Shown here in pieces: positions 43,571 to 55,287 of a stretch of DNA of 64,000 bases. How positions within the stretch are numbered: position 1 is the stretch's first letter; every line of letters begins with the position of its first letter. Position numbers and translations under genes: made by a program. A model generated the notes under the pieces. It ran no database searches. It was given only the letters and a program-made list of their open reading frames with translations, and had not been told where the DNA came from. Source of the DNA: Cunninghamella blakesleeana (lineage: Eukaryota; Mucoromycota; Mucoromycetes; Mucorales; Cunninghamellaceae); assembly GCA_017871115.1 (NCBI GenBank), contig JAFCIZ010000004.1:906501-970500 (forward strand), written 5' to 3'.

Positions 43571-46500
43571 TTATCCCCCTCCTGTTCTTTTGTTCGTCTC
43601 TGAACATTAGCATTGTGATTCTGTACACTGGTAGGTGCAACCGTTTTATCGATGTGAATAGTAAAATCAGTGGAAGTTTGTGAATTACTCAAATTACTAT
43701 TATTAGTTCTATCGTTATTGTTGGTTGCTTCACGCCATTTACGCCTTTCGTTGACGGGATCATACCACGGTATAGTATTATTTATCTCACCATATATTGG
43801 CATAAGACGATCAATATGTATCCATGCACCTACTGGTTCGCCATTTAGTGTTTCTAATTTATATGTATTATACGTGTTATTTTTTCCAACAATTAGATAT
43901 GGTCCTTTAAACTTGGGTTCTAGTCCTAAACGTCCTTCATGGGTTAGTTTAACATGGTCTCCAACTTCGAAATCAAGTTTTTTGATTGCTTTATCCCATT
44001 TTTGTTTCTCTTTATCAGATGCAATTTTTATTTTAAATGTAGCAGCTGCCCGGTGTTGACCTAATTTTTCAAGTTCTTTGGCGTTTATTTCAGCTATCGT
44101 TCGTGGGTCTTTTATAGTCAGATTATCTATGTATGGTCTTAATATATCACCTGGAATAGTAGGATCGCGCCCATATGTTAAAAAAAATGGTGATAGTCCA
44201 GTAGTACTGTGTTTGCGAATTCTACAAGCCCAAAGAGCAGCATTGATGAAATCATCCCACCTATGTAATGCGCCATTAACATACTTCCTCAGCATTCCTT
44301 TAAATACACCGTTGAAGCGTTCGCATTTTCCATTTGTACGTGGGTGGAAAGCGGAAGTTAATAAGTGGTTAGTGGAAACATTAGTGATATATTTGCGGAC
44401 CAGCTTACTAGTGAAATTGGATCCTCTGTCAGTTAGTATCTCTTCTGGACATCCAAATTTCATCATAATTTCATCATAAATAAAATCAGCAACAACTTCA
44501 GCAGTAGCATCAGGAACAGCTTTTGCTATAGGCCAATTTGTCGTATAATCTACAGCAGTTATGATCCAACGATTACCTTTTAGTGTAGTAGGTAGTTCTC
44601 CTATAAAATCAAGGTGCCATCTTCCAAAAGCAGTGGGGATACGTAGCTGTGTCATTTCAGCATGTGGTCGTATATCTCTTTTTCCGTTAACTTGACATTG
44701 TGGGCATTCTCGTAACCAAGCGATGATATCTTTTTGAAAATTCGGCCACCAATACCTTTTCTTTAATAAATCCATTATTGTGATACTTCCCGAGTGTCCA
44801 AAAGCTTGGTGGTATTGATTGACAAGATCTGCTCTTTTATCATAAGGTATGAATTGTACTTCTAAACATTTATTGTTTATTTTTAATTTTTTAAAAACTT
44901 GATTTTCTTTAACGATAAATGTATTTTTATTTTTTTGTAATAGGTTTTGTGCCGATGGTGGAATCATTTTTGTATTTTGTATCAAATAGTATTTTGGCCA
45001 ATCTGTGGGATGTGTTAAAGGTGATGTATATAAAAATTCTGGTTCAGTATTGATATTATTTTGGTCATAGTTATTAACTAATTCTTTTCCTTCTTTTTTT
45101 ATTATTGAGGATTCGTTTCCATCTCGTCTAGATAAAGCATCGGGCACATGGTTCTCCTTTCCTGGTTTATACTGTATATCTGGTGCAAATAATTCTAAAT
45201 CTGCCATCCAACGCGTTAATCTTTTTGTTGGTTCTTTTTGGGTTTTTAAATATTTCAACGGTAAATGATCTGAAAATACAGTATATTTGTTTCCTTCAAT
45301 AAGACAGCGCCACGTTCTTAATGCGTGTAATATGGCTAGAAGTTCTCTTTCTTGTGTTGGGTAGTTCTGTTCGGTGGGTGTTAATTTTTTTGATTCGAAA
45401 GCAACTGGATGCCATCGTAAGTAATCATCTTGTTGGAGTAGTACAGCTCCTATTCCTATATCTGATGCATCAGTTTCTATTCTAAATGGTCTAGTCATAT
45501 CTGGTGGTGTTAATACGGGTGCTGTTGTTAAAGCTTTTTTTATTTTTTCAAAACTCTGTTGACACTTATTATTCCAAACAATTGATCTCTTTTTGGCTCC
45601 TACTCCTCGTGTTAAATCAGTAATAGGTGCAACCATTCCAGCAAAGTTTTTTATAAATCGTCTATATTGTTGTGCCATCCCAATAAATTGTTTGACTTGT
45701 TGTACATTTGTAGGTACCGGCCATTCTGTTATGGCTTTTATTTTTTGGTTACTAGGTAGGATTCCTTTTTGCGATACGTCAAATCCTAAAAAGGTTAATT
45801 TTTGAAGTCCAAACTGACATTTTTCCATATTGACTACCATCTTTGCTTTTTGTAATAGTTTTAGAACTTGGTCTACATGTTTGATGTGTTCTTCCCAGTT
45901 TTTACTAAATATTAAAATGTCATCTAGATATACCATTGCAAATTTATCCAAAATAGGTCCTAATATTTCATTCATCATTCGTTGGAAAGTGGGTGGTGCA
46001 TTGGTTAATCCGAACGGAATTACTTTGAATTCGTATTGTCCATAACGTGTATTAAAAGCTGTTTTAGGTATATCTTCTTTATTAATGCGTATCTGGTGAT
46101 ATCCACTCTTTAGATCTAAACTTGTGAAATATTTGGCCCCGCCTAATCTGTCTAAACATTCATCGATGCGTGGTAAGGGGTGTGTATTTCTTATGGTTAA
46201 TTTATTTACAGCACGATAATCAATACACATACGTAAGGTACCATTTTTCTTTTTAACAAATAAAACTGGGGCTCCCCATGGTGACGTACTTGGTTGTATC
46301 AAACCTAATTGTAATAACTCGTCTAATTGTTTCCTCAATTCGTCTAGTTCCAACGGACTCATCTTATATGGTTGACGGTAAACCGGTTGTGCCTCTCCTG
46401 TGTTAATCATATGCTCTACTTTACGTTCAGGAGGTAATCCAGGTAAGGAATCTTTAAATATTTCTTTATATTTTTTTATTAGTGATTTCCATATAGGTTC

Positions 46501-48054
46501 CGTAGTTATAGTTTTTGTTTTACTAGTTTTAGTTATATCTTCCATTTGTAATAAATATAATTGATTTTCCTTTGAATTTAATTTTTTTATTTGTTGGGAT
46601 GAAATTAAATAAGAACATTCAGGTGATCTAATACAGGATTTCGCAGGTTGGATAATATCCATATTACCGTCTTGCTGTAGTTTCCAAGTATCATTTTGCC
46701 AATTAGGTGTGGGTGACGCCATAGTTAACCAATTTCTTCCAAGAATTAAATCATATTTTGTGTTAAATATGTATGGTTTTATTTTATAACTACACTTGTC
46801 AAACTTTATATTCATGTCGGCTTGTAGTTTGATGGTAGTGATATTTCCATCGGCAGTCTCCACTTCTTTTTCTTCTATTTTATTTAATTTATTAACAACT
46901 TTTTTCCATCTTGGAGATAGATAACAAGCACTAGCGCCACTGTCTATTAGTACTTTTAACTCTTGATCTTTACTTTTAACGATATAAAGTGGTAATTCAG
47001 TACTTATATTATTTAGTTTTTCTAAATACTTTAAGTCATTCTTATCTTTAATAACATATAAATATTCATGGTTAGTCCTAATCGTATTTCTACCATCATC
47101 AATAACATAATTGGGATAATTTTCAGATTCGTCTTTATTCAAAATTTCATATAAAACATCATCGCTTTGATTAACAAAATGATTTTCTTCATTATTTCTT
47201 ATATAATCACTATTTTTATCTTTGTAGGCCATCATGTATGCTTTTTCATTATAGGTATTATTATTCTTATTTTCTTTTCTACTATCTACGAGTTTCCATA
47301 TTTCACGTTGTCTAATTCTACAATTAGCTCTAAGGTGCCCTGGTTTTCTACAATAGTAACAAGTTTTCTTTTGATCCACGGGTCCTCTTCTTCGAAGATT
47401 AATATTATCAAGGTCCATAGGGACAATATTATTGTCATTAATTGCTGGCTGTGAATTTACTTTAAGTCTTGAATTGATACCTCCAATAGCAGAATCTTTT
47501 AGCAAGGCAAGATATTTGGCTTCTTCAATATTAGTGGGATTATGTGTGACTACATGTTCATTAATATTGCGTTTCAAACCTCTAACGAATCTATCTAATC
47601 TTTCAGCTGTAGATAAGTCAGGTATTTCTAAACAGATTTTTGTGAATTCGTCTATATATTGGGCTACTGAAGTAATTTGTTGGCATTGGGCCAGTTGGTC
47701 ACGGGCAGATAAAATAGACAAGGTTGGTTTGAATTGAGTCGTAATGTCTTTTTTTAACATTGTCCAAGTTCCTACAATATTTTTTGTTGCTAATTCTTTT
47801 TCATAACTTAATAACCATACTTCTGCTGAATCTTTGAGGGTTAAAGTGGCCAGCATATACGTCTGGATATCATTCCAGTTGAATATAGTTTTATGCCTAT
47901 CTACTTTGAAAATCCATTTATCGAGAGCTACTGCCGATCTTTCTCCATTATATTCGGGTAGTGGAGGTACTCGAAGGTTCTTGATATCCGCGACAAAGTT
48001 TTCTTCTGTGGGGTTACTTACCATACTACTATCTTCATTGATGGATCCTGACAT
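43420..48054 (-). CDS. Element 3 Gag-Pol polyprotein
   Basis: 1544 aa, one frame. Gag about 1-230 (KWIFKVDRHKTIFNWND, FVRGLKRNINEHVVTHNPTN), zinc knuckle CYYCRKPGHLRANC (232-245), protease VLIDSGASACYLS (about 369), reverse transcriptase about 560-730 with FTSLDLKSGYHQIRI, FGLTNAPPTFQRMM and YLDD (709-712), RNase H with ETDASDIGIGAVLLQQ, integrase HHCC (HQAFGHSG...CPQCQ) and DDE (WHLDFIGELP, LTDRGSNFTS, GKCERFNG). A GPY-like module (KFKGPYLIVGKNNTYNTYKL) follows. The C-terminus is an Asn-rich, then Lys/Glu-rich tail read partly from the 3' LTR; no chromodomain is seen. Intact and possibly active. Insertion next to a tRNA suggests integrase recognition of Pol III factors, as known for yeast Ty3. 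Confidence 0.95.
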   Translation of the reverse strand: MSGSINEDSSMVSNPTEENFVADIKNLRVPPLPEYNGERSAVALDKWIFKVDRHKTIFNWNDIQTYMLATLTLKDSAEVWLLSYEKELATKNIVGTWTMLKKDITTQFKPTLSILSARDQLAQCQQITSVAQYIDEFTKICLEIPDLSTAERLDRFVRGLKRNINEHVVTHNPTNIEEAKYLALLKDSAIGGINSRLKVNSQPAINDNNIVPMDLDNINLRRRGPVDQKKTCYYCRKPGHLRANCRIRQREIWKLVDSRKENKNNNTYNEKAYMMAYKDKNSDYIRNNEENHFVNQSDDVLYEILNKDESENYPNYVIDDGRNTIRTNHEYLYVIKDKNDLKYLEKLNNISTELPLYIVKSKDQELKVLIDSGASACYLSPRWKKVVNKLNKIEEKEVETADGNITTIKLQADMNIKFDKCSYKIKPYIFNTKYDLILGRNWLTMASPTPNWQNDTWKLQQDGNMDIIQPAKSCIRSPECSYLISSQQIKKLNSKENQLYLLQMEDITKTSKTKTITTEPIWKSLIKKYKEIFKDSLPGLPPERKVEHMINTGEAQPVYRQPYKMSPLELDELRKQLDELLQLGLIQPSTSPWGAPVLFVKKKNGTLRMCIDYRAVNKLTIRNTHPLPRIDECLDRLGGAKYFTSLDLKSGYHQIRINKEDIPKTAFNTRYGQYEFKVIPFGLTNAPPTFQRMMNEILGPILDKFAMVYLDDILIFSKNWEEHIKHVDQVLKLLQKAKMVVNMEKCQFGLQKLTFLGFDVSQKGILPSNQKIKAITEWPVPTNVQQVKQFIGMAQQYRRFIKNFAGMVAPITDLTRGVGAKKRSIVWNNKCQQSFEKIKKALTTAPVLTPPDMTRPFRIETDASDIGIGAVLLQQDDYLRWHPVAFESKKLTPTEQNYPTQERELLAILHALRTWRCLIEGNKYTVFSDHLPLKYLKTQKEPTKRLTRWMADLELFAPDIQYKPGKENHVPDALSRRDGNESSIIKKEGKELVNNYDQNNINTEPEFLYTSPLTHPTDWPKYYLIQNTKMIPPSAQNLLQKNKNTFIVKENQVFKKLKINNKCLEVQFIPYDKRADLVNQYHQAFGHSGSITIMDLLKKRYWWPNFQKDIIAWLRECPQCQVNGKRDIRPHAEMTQLRIPTAFGRWHLDFIGELPTTLKGNRWIITAVDYTTNWPIAKAVPDATAEVVADFIYDEIMMKFGCPEEILTDRGSNFTSKLVRKYITNVSTNHLLTSAFHPRTNGKCERFNGVFKGMLRKYVNGALHRWDDFINAALWACRIRKHSTTGLSPFFLTYGRDPTIPGDILRPYIDNLTIKDPRTIAEINAKELEKLGQHRAAATFKIKIASDKEKQKWDKAIKKLDFEVGDHVKLTHEGRLGLEPKFKGPYLIVGKNNTYNTYKLETLNGEPVGAWIHIDRLMPIYGEINNTIPWYDPVNERRKWREATNNNDRTNNSNLSNSQTSTDFTIHIDKTVAPTSVQNHNANVQRRTKEQEGDNVGNNNSNNNNNNNSNNNNKINNNKEKENSFEEKERKQKRKFKPNTGKSK
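43571..43583 (-). promoter_or_regulatory. Element 3 polypurine tract
   Basis: Element-strand AGGAGGGGGATAA next to the 3' LTR TG. Confidence 0.75.
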
Positions 48055-48068
48055 AGTTCAGCTACCAA
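48055..48068 (-). promoter_or_regulatory. Element 3 putative primer-binding site
   Basis: Element strand reads TTGGTAGCTGAACT directly after the 5' LTR. TGGTAGC would pair with a tRNA ending GCTACCA; the match beyond 7 nt is not assessed. The Gag start codon follows immediately. Confidence 0.55.
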
Positions 48069-48653
48069 TGTTGTTTTATTATTTTATTATAATTCTAGTA
48101 GAAGTTATTTTTATAATTATTCTATGAATATCCGTATTTCTTTAATAAACGCGTCACTCAGACAATACACTATTTGTTATAACTATTCTTCTGATAAAAT
48201 AACAAAAGTAATTAATATAAATCTTATATCAAAAAGAGTTGTTTTTTTTATTTTATTAAAACAATCGTCGTATTTATATTTTTTAGAGGATCTAGTACTA
48301 CTTTGATTATTATTAACATTTATAATACTATTCTATAAAAATCATAAAAGCGAAAAGGATTTAATAAAATTAAGGAAAGGTTTAAAAAAAAAGAATAAGT
48401 TATACAAAAGGAAAAGTGAAGAAAAAGGAAAAAGAAAAAATAAAAATAAAAATAAAAATAAATAAAAATGTATATTTTTTTAAATCCCGATTGTAAGAGG
48501 ATTTATTTTGATTTTCCAGTGTTGGGTTTAAATTTTCGTTTTTGTTTCCTTTCTTTTTCTTCAAAGCTATTTTCTTTTTCTTTGTTATTATTGATTTTAT
48601 TATTGTTATTGCTATTATTGTTATTATTATTATTACTGTTATTATTACCGACA
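48069..48653 (-). repeat. Element 3 5' LTR
   Basis: 585 bp; same ends as 42986-43570. Followed by ATAT, the target duplication. Confidence 0.95.
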
Positions 48654-48659
48654 ATATTT

Positions 48660-49245
48660 TGTTGTTTTATTATTTTATTATAATTCTAGTAGAAGTTATT
48701 TTTATAATTATTCTATGAATATCCGTATTTCTTTAATAAACGCGTCACTCAGACAATACACTATTTGTTATAACTATTCTTCTGATAAAATAACAAAAGT
48801 AATTAATATAAATCTTATATCAAAAAGAGTTGTTTTTTTTTATTTTATTAAAACAATCGTCGTATTTATATTTTTTAGAGGATCTAGTACTACTTTGATT
48901 ATTATTAACATTTATAATACTATTCTATAAAAATCATAAAAGCGAAAAGGATTTAATAAAATTAAGGAAAGGTTTAAAAAAAAAGAATAAGTTATACAAA
49001 AGGAAAAGTGAAGAAAAAGGAAAAAGAAAAAATAAAAATAAAAATAAAAATAAATAAAAATGTATATTTTTTTAAATCCCGATTGTAAGAGGATTTATTT
49101 TGATTTTCCAGTGTTGGGTTTAAATTTTCGTTTTTGTTTCCTTTCTTTTTCTTCAAAGCTATTTTCTTTTTCTTTGTTATTATTGATTTTATTATTGTTA
49201 TTGCTATTATTGTTATTATTATTATTACTGTTATTATTACCGACA
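48660..49245 (-). repeat. Solo LTR of the element 3 family
   Basis: 586 bp, one extra T in a T-run compared with the element 3 LTRs. Flanked by its own 4-bp duplication ATTT (48656-48659 and 49246-49249). It records an independent insertion 12 bp upstream of the tRNA in the empty-site sequence, followed by LTR-LTR excision. Confidence 0.92.
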
Positions 49246-49445
49246 ATTTATTAGACCGACTGGTACTAATTGATTATATTAGATAAAAAGTGAATGCTGT
49301 GTTTTAATTTTTTTCACATTGGTGGCTATTTTTTTAAATTTTTTTTTTACCACTTTTTTTTTCTTTCCCATTCTTTTTCTTTCACTTCATTATTTCTTTT
49401 TTTTATTAATTTGTATATTATCATTATAATAGTACTTTATATAAA

Positions 49446-50906
49446 ATGACAAATAAACCAAAAGCTAAAATAGCCCCTTCTTCTAATTGGAAAAAACTTT
49501 TACCTGTAAGCTTTATTTTGTTTGAGATCTTTTTTTTTTTGATCAATCTAATTTTAATACTTTTTTTTTTTTTTTTTTTTTTTTCAAAATATTAGACTAT
49601 AAAATCAACTCAAACCTCTACGAAAACGACTGAATCAAAGAAACGAAAATTTACTCATGATAAAGAAACAGAATCGAATAAGAAAAAACGAATGTAAAGT
49701 ATATATAAAAATACATGTATAAAGAAAGGGTATATATTAACTCATTTAAAATTATTATTGTTATTATTTTGATATATTATTATTGAATATGGCAGTCAAA
49801 CGAAAGAACAAAAAGAAACAGTAAAGATACCCAAAAAAGAAGAATTATGGTTTGATATTGATGAAAAGGACTTGGAATCGGCATATGGGAAAAAATTATC
49901 GGTTAGAGAAGAAAAAGCAGAAGAAAAAAAGAGAAAAACTGAAATGATTAAAAATATGGATGAAGTAAAAGGCAATGATGCAAAGTAAGGAACCGTTTTT
50001 GATTTTTATTTATTTTACACAAATATATAAAGTATTATTATTATTACTGCTGTTACCATCATGGTTATTTATATATATATGTTTATTTACTTTATAGATT
50101 GGGTAAATATGTGGCTATTGATTGTGAAATGGTTGGTGTTGGGCCAGATGGTATAGAATCAGCTTTAGCAAGAGTAAGTTTAGTTAATTATCATGGTGCT
50201 GTATTATTGGACGTTTTTGTTAAACCACAAGAAAAAGTAACTGATTATCGTACAGCTGTTAGTGGTATTACTCCTGCATTATTAAAAAATGGTAATATAA
50301 ATATACAACTAAAAAAGAATTCATTTTTAATTTTATTAATTAATTCTAATTTTTTTTTAAAACAAATAAATAAATACATAAAATGTAGCATGTACTTTTA
50401 AAGAAGCACAAGAAAAGGTAGCCTATATTATTAAAGATCGAGTATTAATTGGTCATGCAGTAGAAAACGATCTTCAAGCACTTATGTTGGATCATCCTAA
50501 ATTATTAATTCGTGATACCTCTCGTTATAAACCATTTAAAAAATTAGCTAACGGAAGGACTCCAGGGCTTAAAATGTTAGTCAATGAATTATTAAACATC
50601 ACCATTCAATCCGGTAGCCATTCCTCAGTAGAAGATGCTCGTTTCACCATGTCGATATATAAGTTAGTTAAAAAGGATTGGGAAAAACAGTTTGGGTCGG
50701 TCCATGGTTTACAAATGAAAAAATTACATCTACTTTCTGAAAGAAAAAATAAAAATAAGAATAAAAACAGCAACGACAATAATGATAGCAAGGAAGTAGA
50801 GGGGTCTCAGAAGAAGAAAAAGAAGAAAAATAATAAAAAAAGACATGTAGAATCAGATCATAGTGACAATGATGATGGTGATGATGATGATAATGAAAGC
50901 GATTAA
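49446..50906 (+). CDS. REX4: REXO4/Rex4-type DEDDh 3'-5' RNA exonuclease
   Basis: Five exons (49446-49505, 49596-49693, 49796-49984, 50098-50291, 50389-50906) give 352 aa. The N-terminal third is basic and disordered ([18 protein letters not shown]), with the family-like [14 protein letters not shown] block before the catalytic domain. Exonuclease motifs: [20 protein letters not shown] (D, E), [13 protein letters not shown] (H, D) and [15 protein letters not shown] (H, D), the DEDDh set. The tail is Lys-rich then acidic, as in nucleolar proteins. Yeast Rex4 acts in pre-rRNA ITS1 processing; the same role is inferred here. It lies 200 bp right of the transposon island and appears intact. Confidence 0.93.
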
Positions 50907-51374
50907 ACAATAACTATAAACAAATCATAATAGAACATACAAATCATTCATATTTTTTCTATATATACACACATTTATTTTACATTTTACATTTTACATT
51001 TATATTTTGTTACTTCATTTTAAATAAAACTAACTTGCAATCCTTTGAATTATGGCAAAATATCAATTTTTAACACTTTATTAATATATATATATACATA
51101 TGATAAACATCTTTATTTTCAAACGCTTTATGCATGTACTGCGGCTTAGTAATGTGATCAATATACTCTAAAGAATATCATTGAAATATATATATATATA
51201 TATAATAGTAATAATATATATAAATTGTTATTATTACAAGTAAAAGTAATTATATAGTAAAGATATTAAAGAGCTATAGGTGTTTTTGATGGCAGCGGAA
51301 TTTTAAAACGCGAATAAAGAGAGTTTAACTTTTTTTTTTTGGTCCTTTTTTTTTATTATAATATAAAAAAAGAT
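50907..51374. other. Intergenic spacer
   Basis: 3' end of REX4 (AATAAA near 51023) and promoter side of the Arb2 gene. Contains GGCAGCGGAATTTTAAAA at 51291-51308, similar to the TGCGGCATTTTAA motif upstream of two other genes. Confidence 0.5.
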
Positions 51375-53570
51375 ATGTATCGAGGAAAAAAAAAGACAGC
51401 CAATAAAGTGACAGATCCTATCCCAACTACTTTAGATGGATTTGGTTATATTATTAAAGATGATGGTTCAGTAAGAAGTAAAACGACAGGTAATAAATCC
51501 TTTATGAATAGAATGATAAATAAAATAAATCAATAGTAATAACATTTAACGACTATTATTGTTCATATTATATATATAGATTTACCTTATGTGTATGAAT
51601 ATGATAAAAAAGATATCGACTATAACGAAGCAAGATATCGTGTTTTTATGGGTAATATGCATATATATATATATATATATATACAATTGTTTGTTTATAA
51701 AGATTATTAAATAATATAAAAAATTCATTATCGTTTATTTGTTTATATTAGATCTTATTGGTGATGTTATCGAAGAACGTTTACAACAAGAACCTTTATT
51801 ATTTCAAAAAGTAACAGTACCTAAAGAAGCTGACCCAACCAAGAATGAACCTCATACTTATGTTTATATGACGTTAGTATATATATATAAGATATATATA
51901 TATGTATCACAAAAATAAGTATAGTAATGAATAATAGTAATATGAAATATATTTTCTTTTATAGACCAAATGCTTTGACAACAACAGGAAACCTTTTATT
52001 ATTCATAGCTGGAACTTGTACAAGGTAAAAATAAAGATAATAAACAAATATAAATAAATAAAATTAGGAACTAGAGATAATTCTAATACTAAATATATAA
52101 ATATTTATTTATATTTAGAATTGGTCAATGGAGTAAACGTGTATTAAATGAAGAAAACATTCAAGTAAGTATAGATTAATATAATATAGATTTCTACGTT
52201 ATTCAGTATATTAATATATATATATATATATATATACATATTTAAAGGGTGGATCAGTGATTGAAATGGCATTAGAAGCTCGTAAAAATGGAGTTGAAAT
52301 GATTATTTTTAATCCTAATGGTAATATTTGGTACGATAATGCGTCTCATGTAAGTTATTTTTTCTTCCAAATAGAGCGATGTATGGCCAAAGCTTATTTT
52401 TATTAATTTTTTTTTATATAATCACTAGGATTTGATACCAAAAAAGAAAGTTTATGAATATGTACCAGGTAAAATCGTGTATTAATATGTAAATATGTAT
52501 ATAGGAGAGGGTGTAGTGATGGGAGTAAAAATATATATACATATATTTATACACATATGTAGAGTTAGGGTTAGTGTCATTTATTTGCATTATTATTATT
52601 GTAATTTTATCGAGAAAAAAAAAATGGATTTATAGTTAATGCATCCTGCAAAAAACATTCGTTACGCACTCAAGCTTATTATCATACGTTATTTAATTTT
52701 TTTTTTTTTTTTTTTTTTAATTTTAGAAAATGAAAGCCCTGAAAAGCATTGTAGATACATTTATAATCATTTCATTAGGTAAAATACATATTCCCCAAAA
52801 TTTTTTTTAAAAAAAAGTATACATGTATGTGATTCTAAAAAAAAAAAAACCTTATAATTATGTTTAAAGACAATCCAAGGCAGAAAAAATTAATATTATT
52901 GCATCTGGTCATGGTGGAATTTGTTTTATTGATTTACTTAATAACTATTGTAAGTAATAAATAGAATACGACTATAAAATGAAAAGATATATGTTTATAT
53001 AATATGTGTGTGTATTTATTTTTATTTTATTTTATTTATTTATATAGATGACGAACTTAAATCGAGAGTAACTGGAGTTGTCATTGCTCATTCATACCAT
53101 ACCAAAAACATGGTCGATGAAGATAAACATACATGGGTATATAATGTAAGCTTCTTTTTCATAGTGGTAATGACGATTACCAAAAAGAGACATGTGAATA
53201 ATCATCATCCTTTTTTTTTGTTTTGAAACAGCATGTTGTCAATTGGGCTGAATCTGAAAAACCAAAAGGTAGTACGATTATGGACCAAACTTTAGGATGT
53301 GTATCTTTTTCAGCAGGTAATAATAGATATAACTATATTTATATATATTAATGTTTATTATTATTATTTATTAATGTTTATATATAAATAGAGGAACCAT
53401 TAACCGAAAGAGTGATTTGGAAATGTTCAAAAGAAATAATGAAGTTTGTTGGGATTAAATTTGGATATCTTGAACCAGAAGAAGATAGTGATATATCAGA
53501 TGATGATAATTTAGAAGAAGATGAAAGGGCGGAACTTGCCGAGCATTTGGATATTGTTAGTATAGGTTAA
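51375..53570 (+). CDS. arb2: Arb2-domain protein (FAM172/ARB2A-like)
   Basis: Twelve small exons (51375-51489, 51580-51651, 51752-51872, 51965-52024, 52119-52164, 52248-52349, 52429-52468, 52727-52778, 52870-52949, 53048-53145, 53232-53316, 53392-53570) give 349 aa, every junction in frame. The alpha/beta-hydrolase-like Arb2 fold is recognisable: LDGFGYIIKDDGSVRSKTT, DYNEARYRVFMDLIGDVIEE, VYMTPNALTTTGNLLLFIAG then RIGQWSKRV, EMIIFNPNG, ESPEKHCRYIYNHFI, IIASGHGGICFIDLLNN and VTGVVIAHSYHTKN. The nucleophile-elbow-like GHGG lacks the usual Ser. In fission yeast Arb2 binds Argonaute in the ARC complex (siRNA handling, heterochromatin). Human ARB2A is a co-transcriptional regulator. The role here is inferred from the family. 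The C-terminus is acidic. Confidence 0.88.
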
Positions 53571-54365
53571 AAAAAAGAAAACTAATAATAAAGTTTAAAG
53601 ACGGAGTTGAATCTAGTTTTTAAGGGATAGATTCTTTTTTTCTTTTTTCTTTTTTATTTGGGCAAGTTCTTTAAAAGGCATCATTACTTTTATTATTATT
53701 TATCATTTATAAAAAAGATAATTGACAAAAAAGACAAAGTATTGATTCGTTTGGAGAATGTTGTGGAACTTGATAGATAGTATGGATATACAAAGAAAAA
53801 GGTATTTGGTTGATCAAGTGATTCGATGTTATTTTTTTGTAGCATGAAATACCGAATCACTTTTAGTGTAACAGTTTTTTTTTTTAATACCTATAATGTG
53901 ATTAGTTATTATGATCATACACATACACGCCCTCTCTTACTATAGATAAAACAGTTTATATTAAATTATGAATGATTCCATTTATTTATTTATTTTGTTT
54001 ATTTCAGGTGTATATATATAATGATTCATATTTATTATTATTATTATTATTATTATTTATTTATTTATTAAATGATAGGTACTCTCTCATATATATATAT
54101 ATATTTTAATATATATAAAAATATAAATTAAACTAATGATGTTTTTGGGAAAAAAGTAAAGTTTATTTTATTTTATTTTTTTTTGCTTTGCTTTTTTATT
54201 TTTCTTGTGCATGCATTGAGGTGCATATACTTTTTTTCTTTTTTTTTTTTTTATGAATGATAATAAATGGTTCATTGTTGGCCTTTGCTTTAAAAAAAAG
54301 TGTTCTCACTTGTTATAATCATCATTATTTCTCCCTCTCTCTCTATTTAAAAAATAGCCCAAAAA

Positions 54366-54401
<36 letters not shown>

Positions 54402-55213
54402 GGTCGCCTCCTTCTCCTTAATTGCAGAGGAAGAGAGAGAAAAAGAGCGAGAACTTATATTCTTTCTAAATGTTTTATCTTTTTGCCACAAATTGGATCA
54501 TTTCATCATTATTATTTCTTTTTTCTTCGAAAATAATAATAATAAAACGAAGCATTTTATAGTTTCACAAGATCAAAAAGGTTTTTGAAAAAAAAAAAAT
54601 GTCAAAAGAATGTTTTTTTTATTTATTTTTAAAAACAAGTGAGAAAAAAAAAAGAAAAAGAGTAAAATAGACGTCGATCTTGGCTTAAAACTATTTATTT
54701 ATTTATTTATATTTATATATTTTATATATTTATATGTTTCGTAAATAAAACGAGTCATTTTTTTATTTTAAAATGTTAAAATAACAACTAAAAATTTTAA
54801 TCATATCATATGAGTAAAAAATATTCATTTGATGACACAATTTTTTATATATATATCCCCTTAAAAAAAAGAGAAGAGTTTAATAGAGTCATAAAAAGAG
54901 GAAGTAAGAGAGTAAAAAAAAAAAAAAACTTCGGCGTAACAAAGTGGATGAAAGGGGAAAAAAACGAGAGAAAGGAAGAAAGAGAGAGAAAGAGAGAGAA
55001 AGAGGAAGCGAGGGATTATTCACGGAGAAAGAAAGGGGTTAAGGGTTAAAACTGGAGGATAATATGATTTTTTTTATTATTATGATAGTTTTTTATAATT
55101 GATGATGATGATAATTACTTTATTTCATGTTCCGCTTTTAAAAATGCAGGTCAAAAAAAATAATAACCTTAAATTACCCCTCTATCCCATCTTTTTTTTT
55201 TTTTATTGCGGCA

Positions 55214-55287
<74 letters not shown>

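Larger units (their letters stand above)
42986..48653 (-). mobile_element. Ty3-type retrotransposon, full length (element 3)
   Basis: 5668 bp on the minus strand, 585-bp LTRs that look identical, TG..CA ends, 4-bp target duplication ATAT (42982-42985 and 48654-48657). Single Gag-Pol ORF. It is inserted 10 bp upstream of tRNA-Ala, oriented so that its 3' LTR faces the tRNA. Confidence 0.95.

Noticed and set aside
48124..49254. Small ORFs repeated at 43041, 48124, 48715 and 43385, 48468, 49060
   Set aside because: They repeat because they lie in the three copies of the element 3 LTR; not genes.
54810..55049. 79-aa plus ORF, Lys/Arg/Glu-rich
   Set aside because: Arises from a purine-rich low-complexity stretch in a long promoter region; no domain, no splice support.
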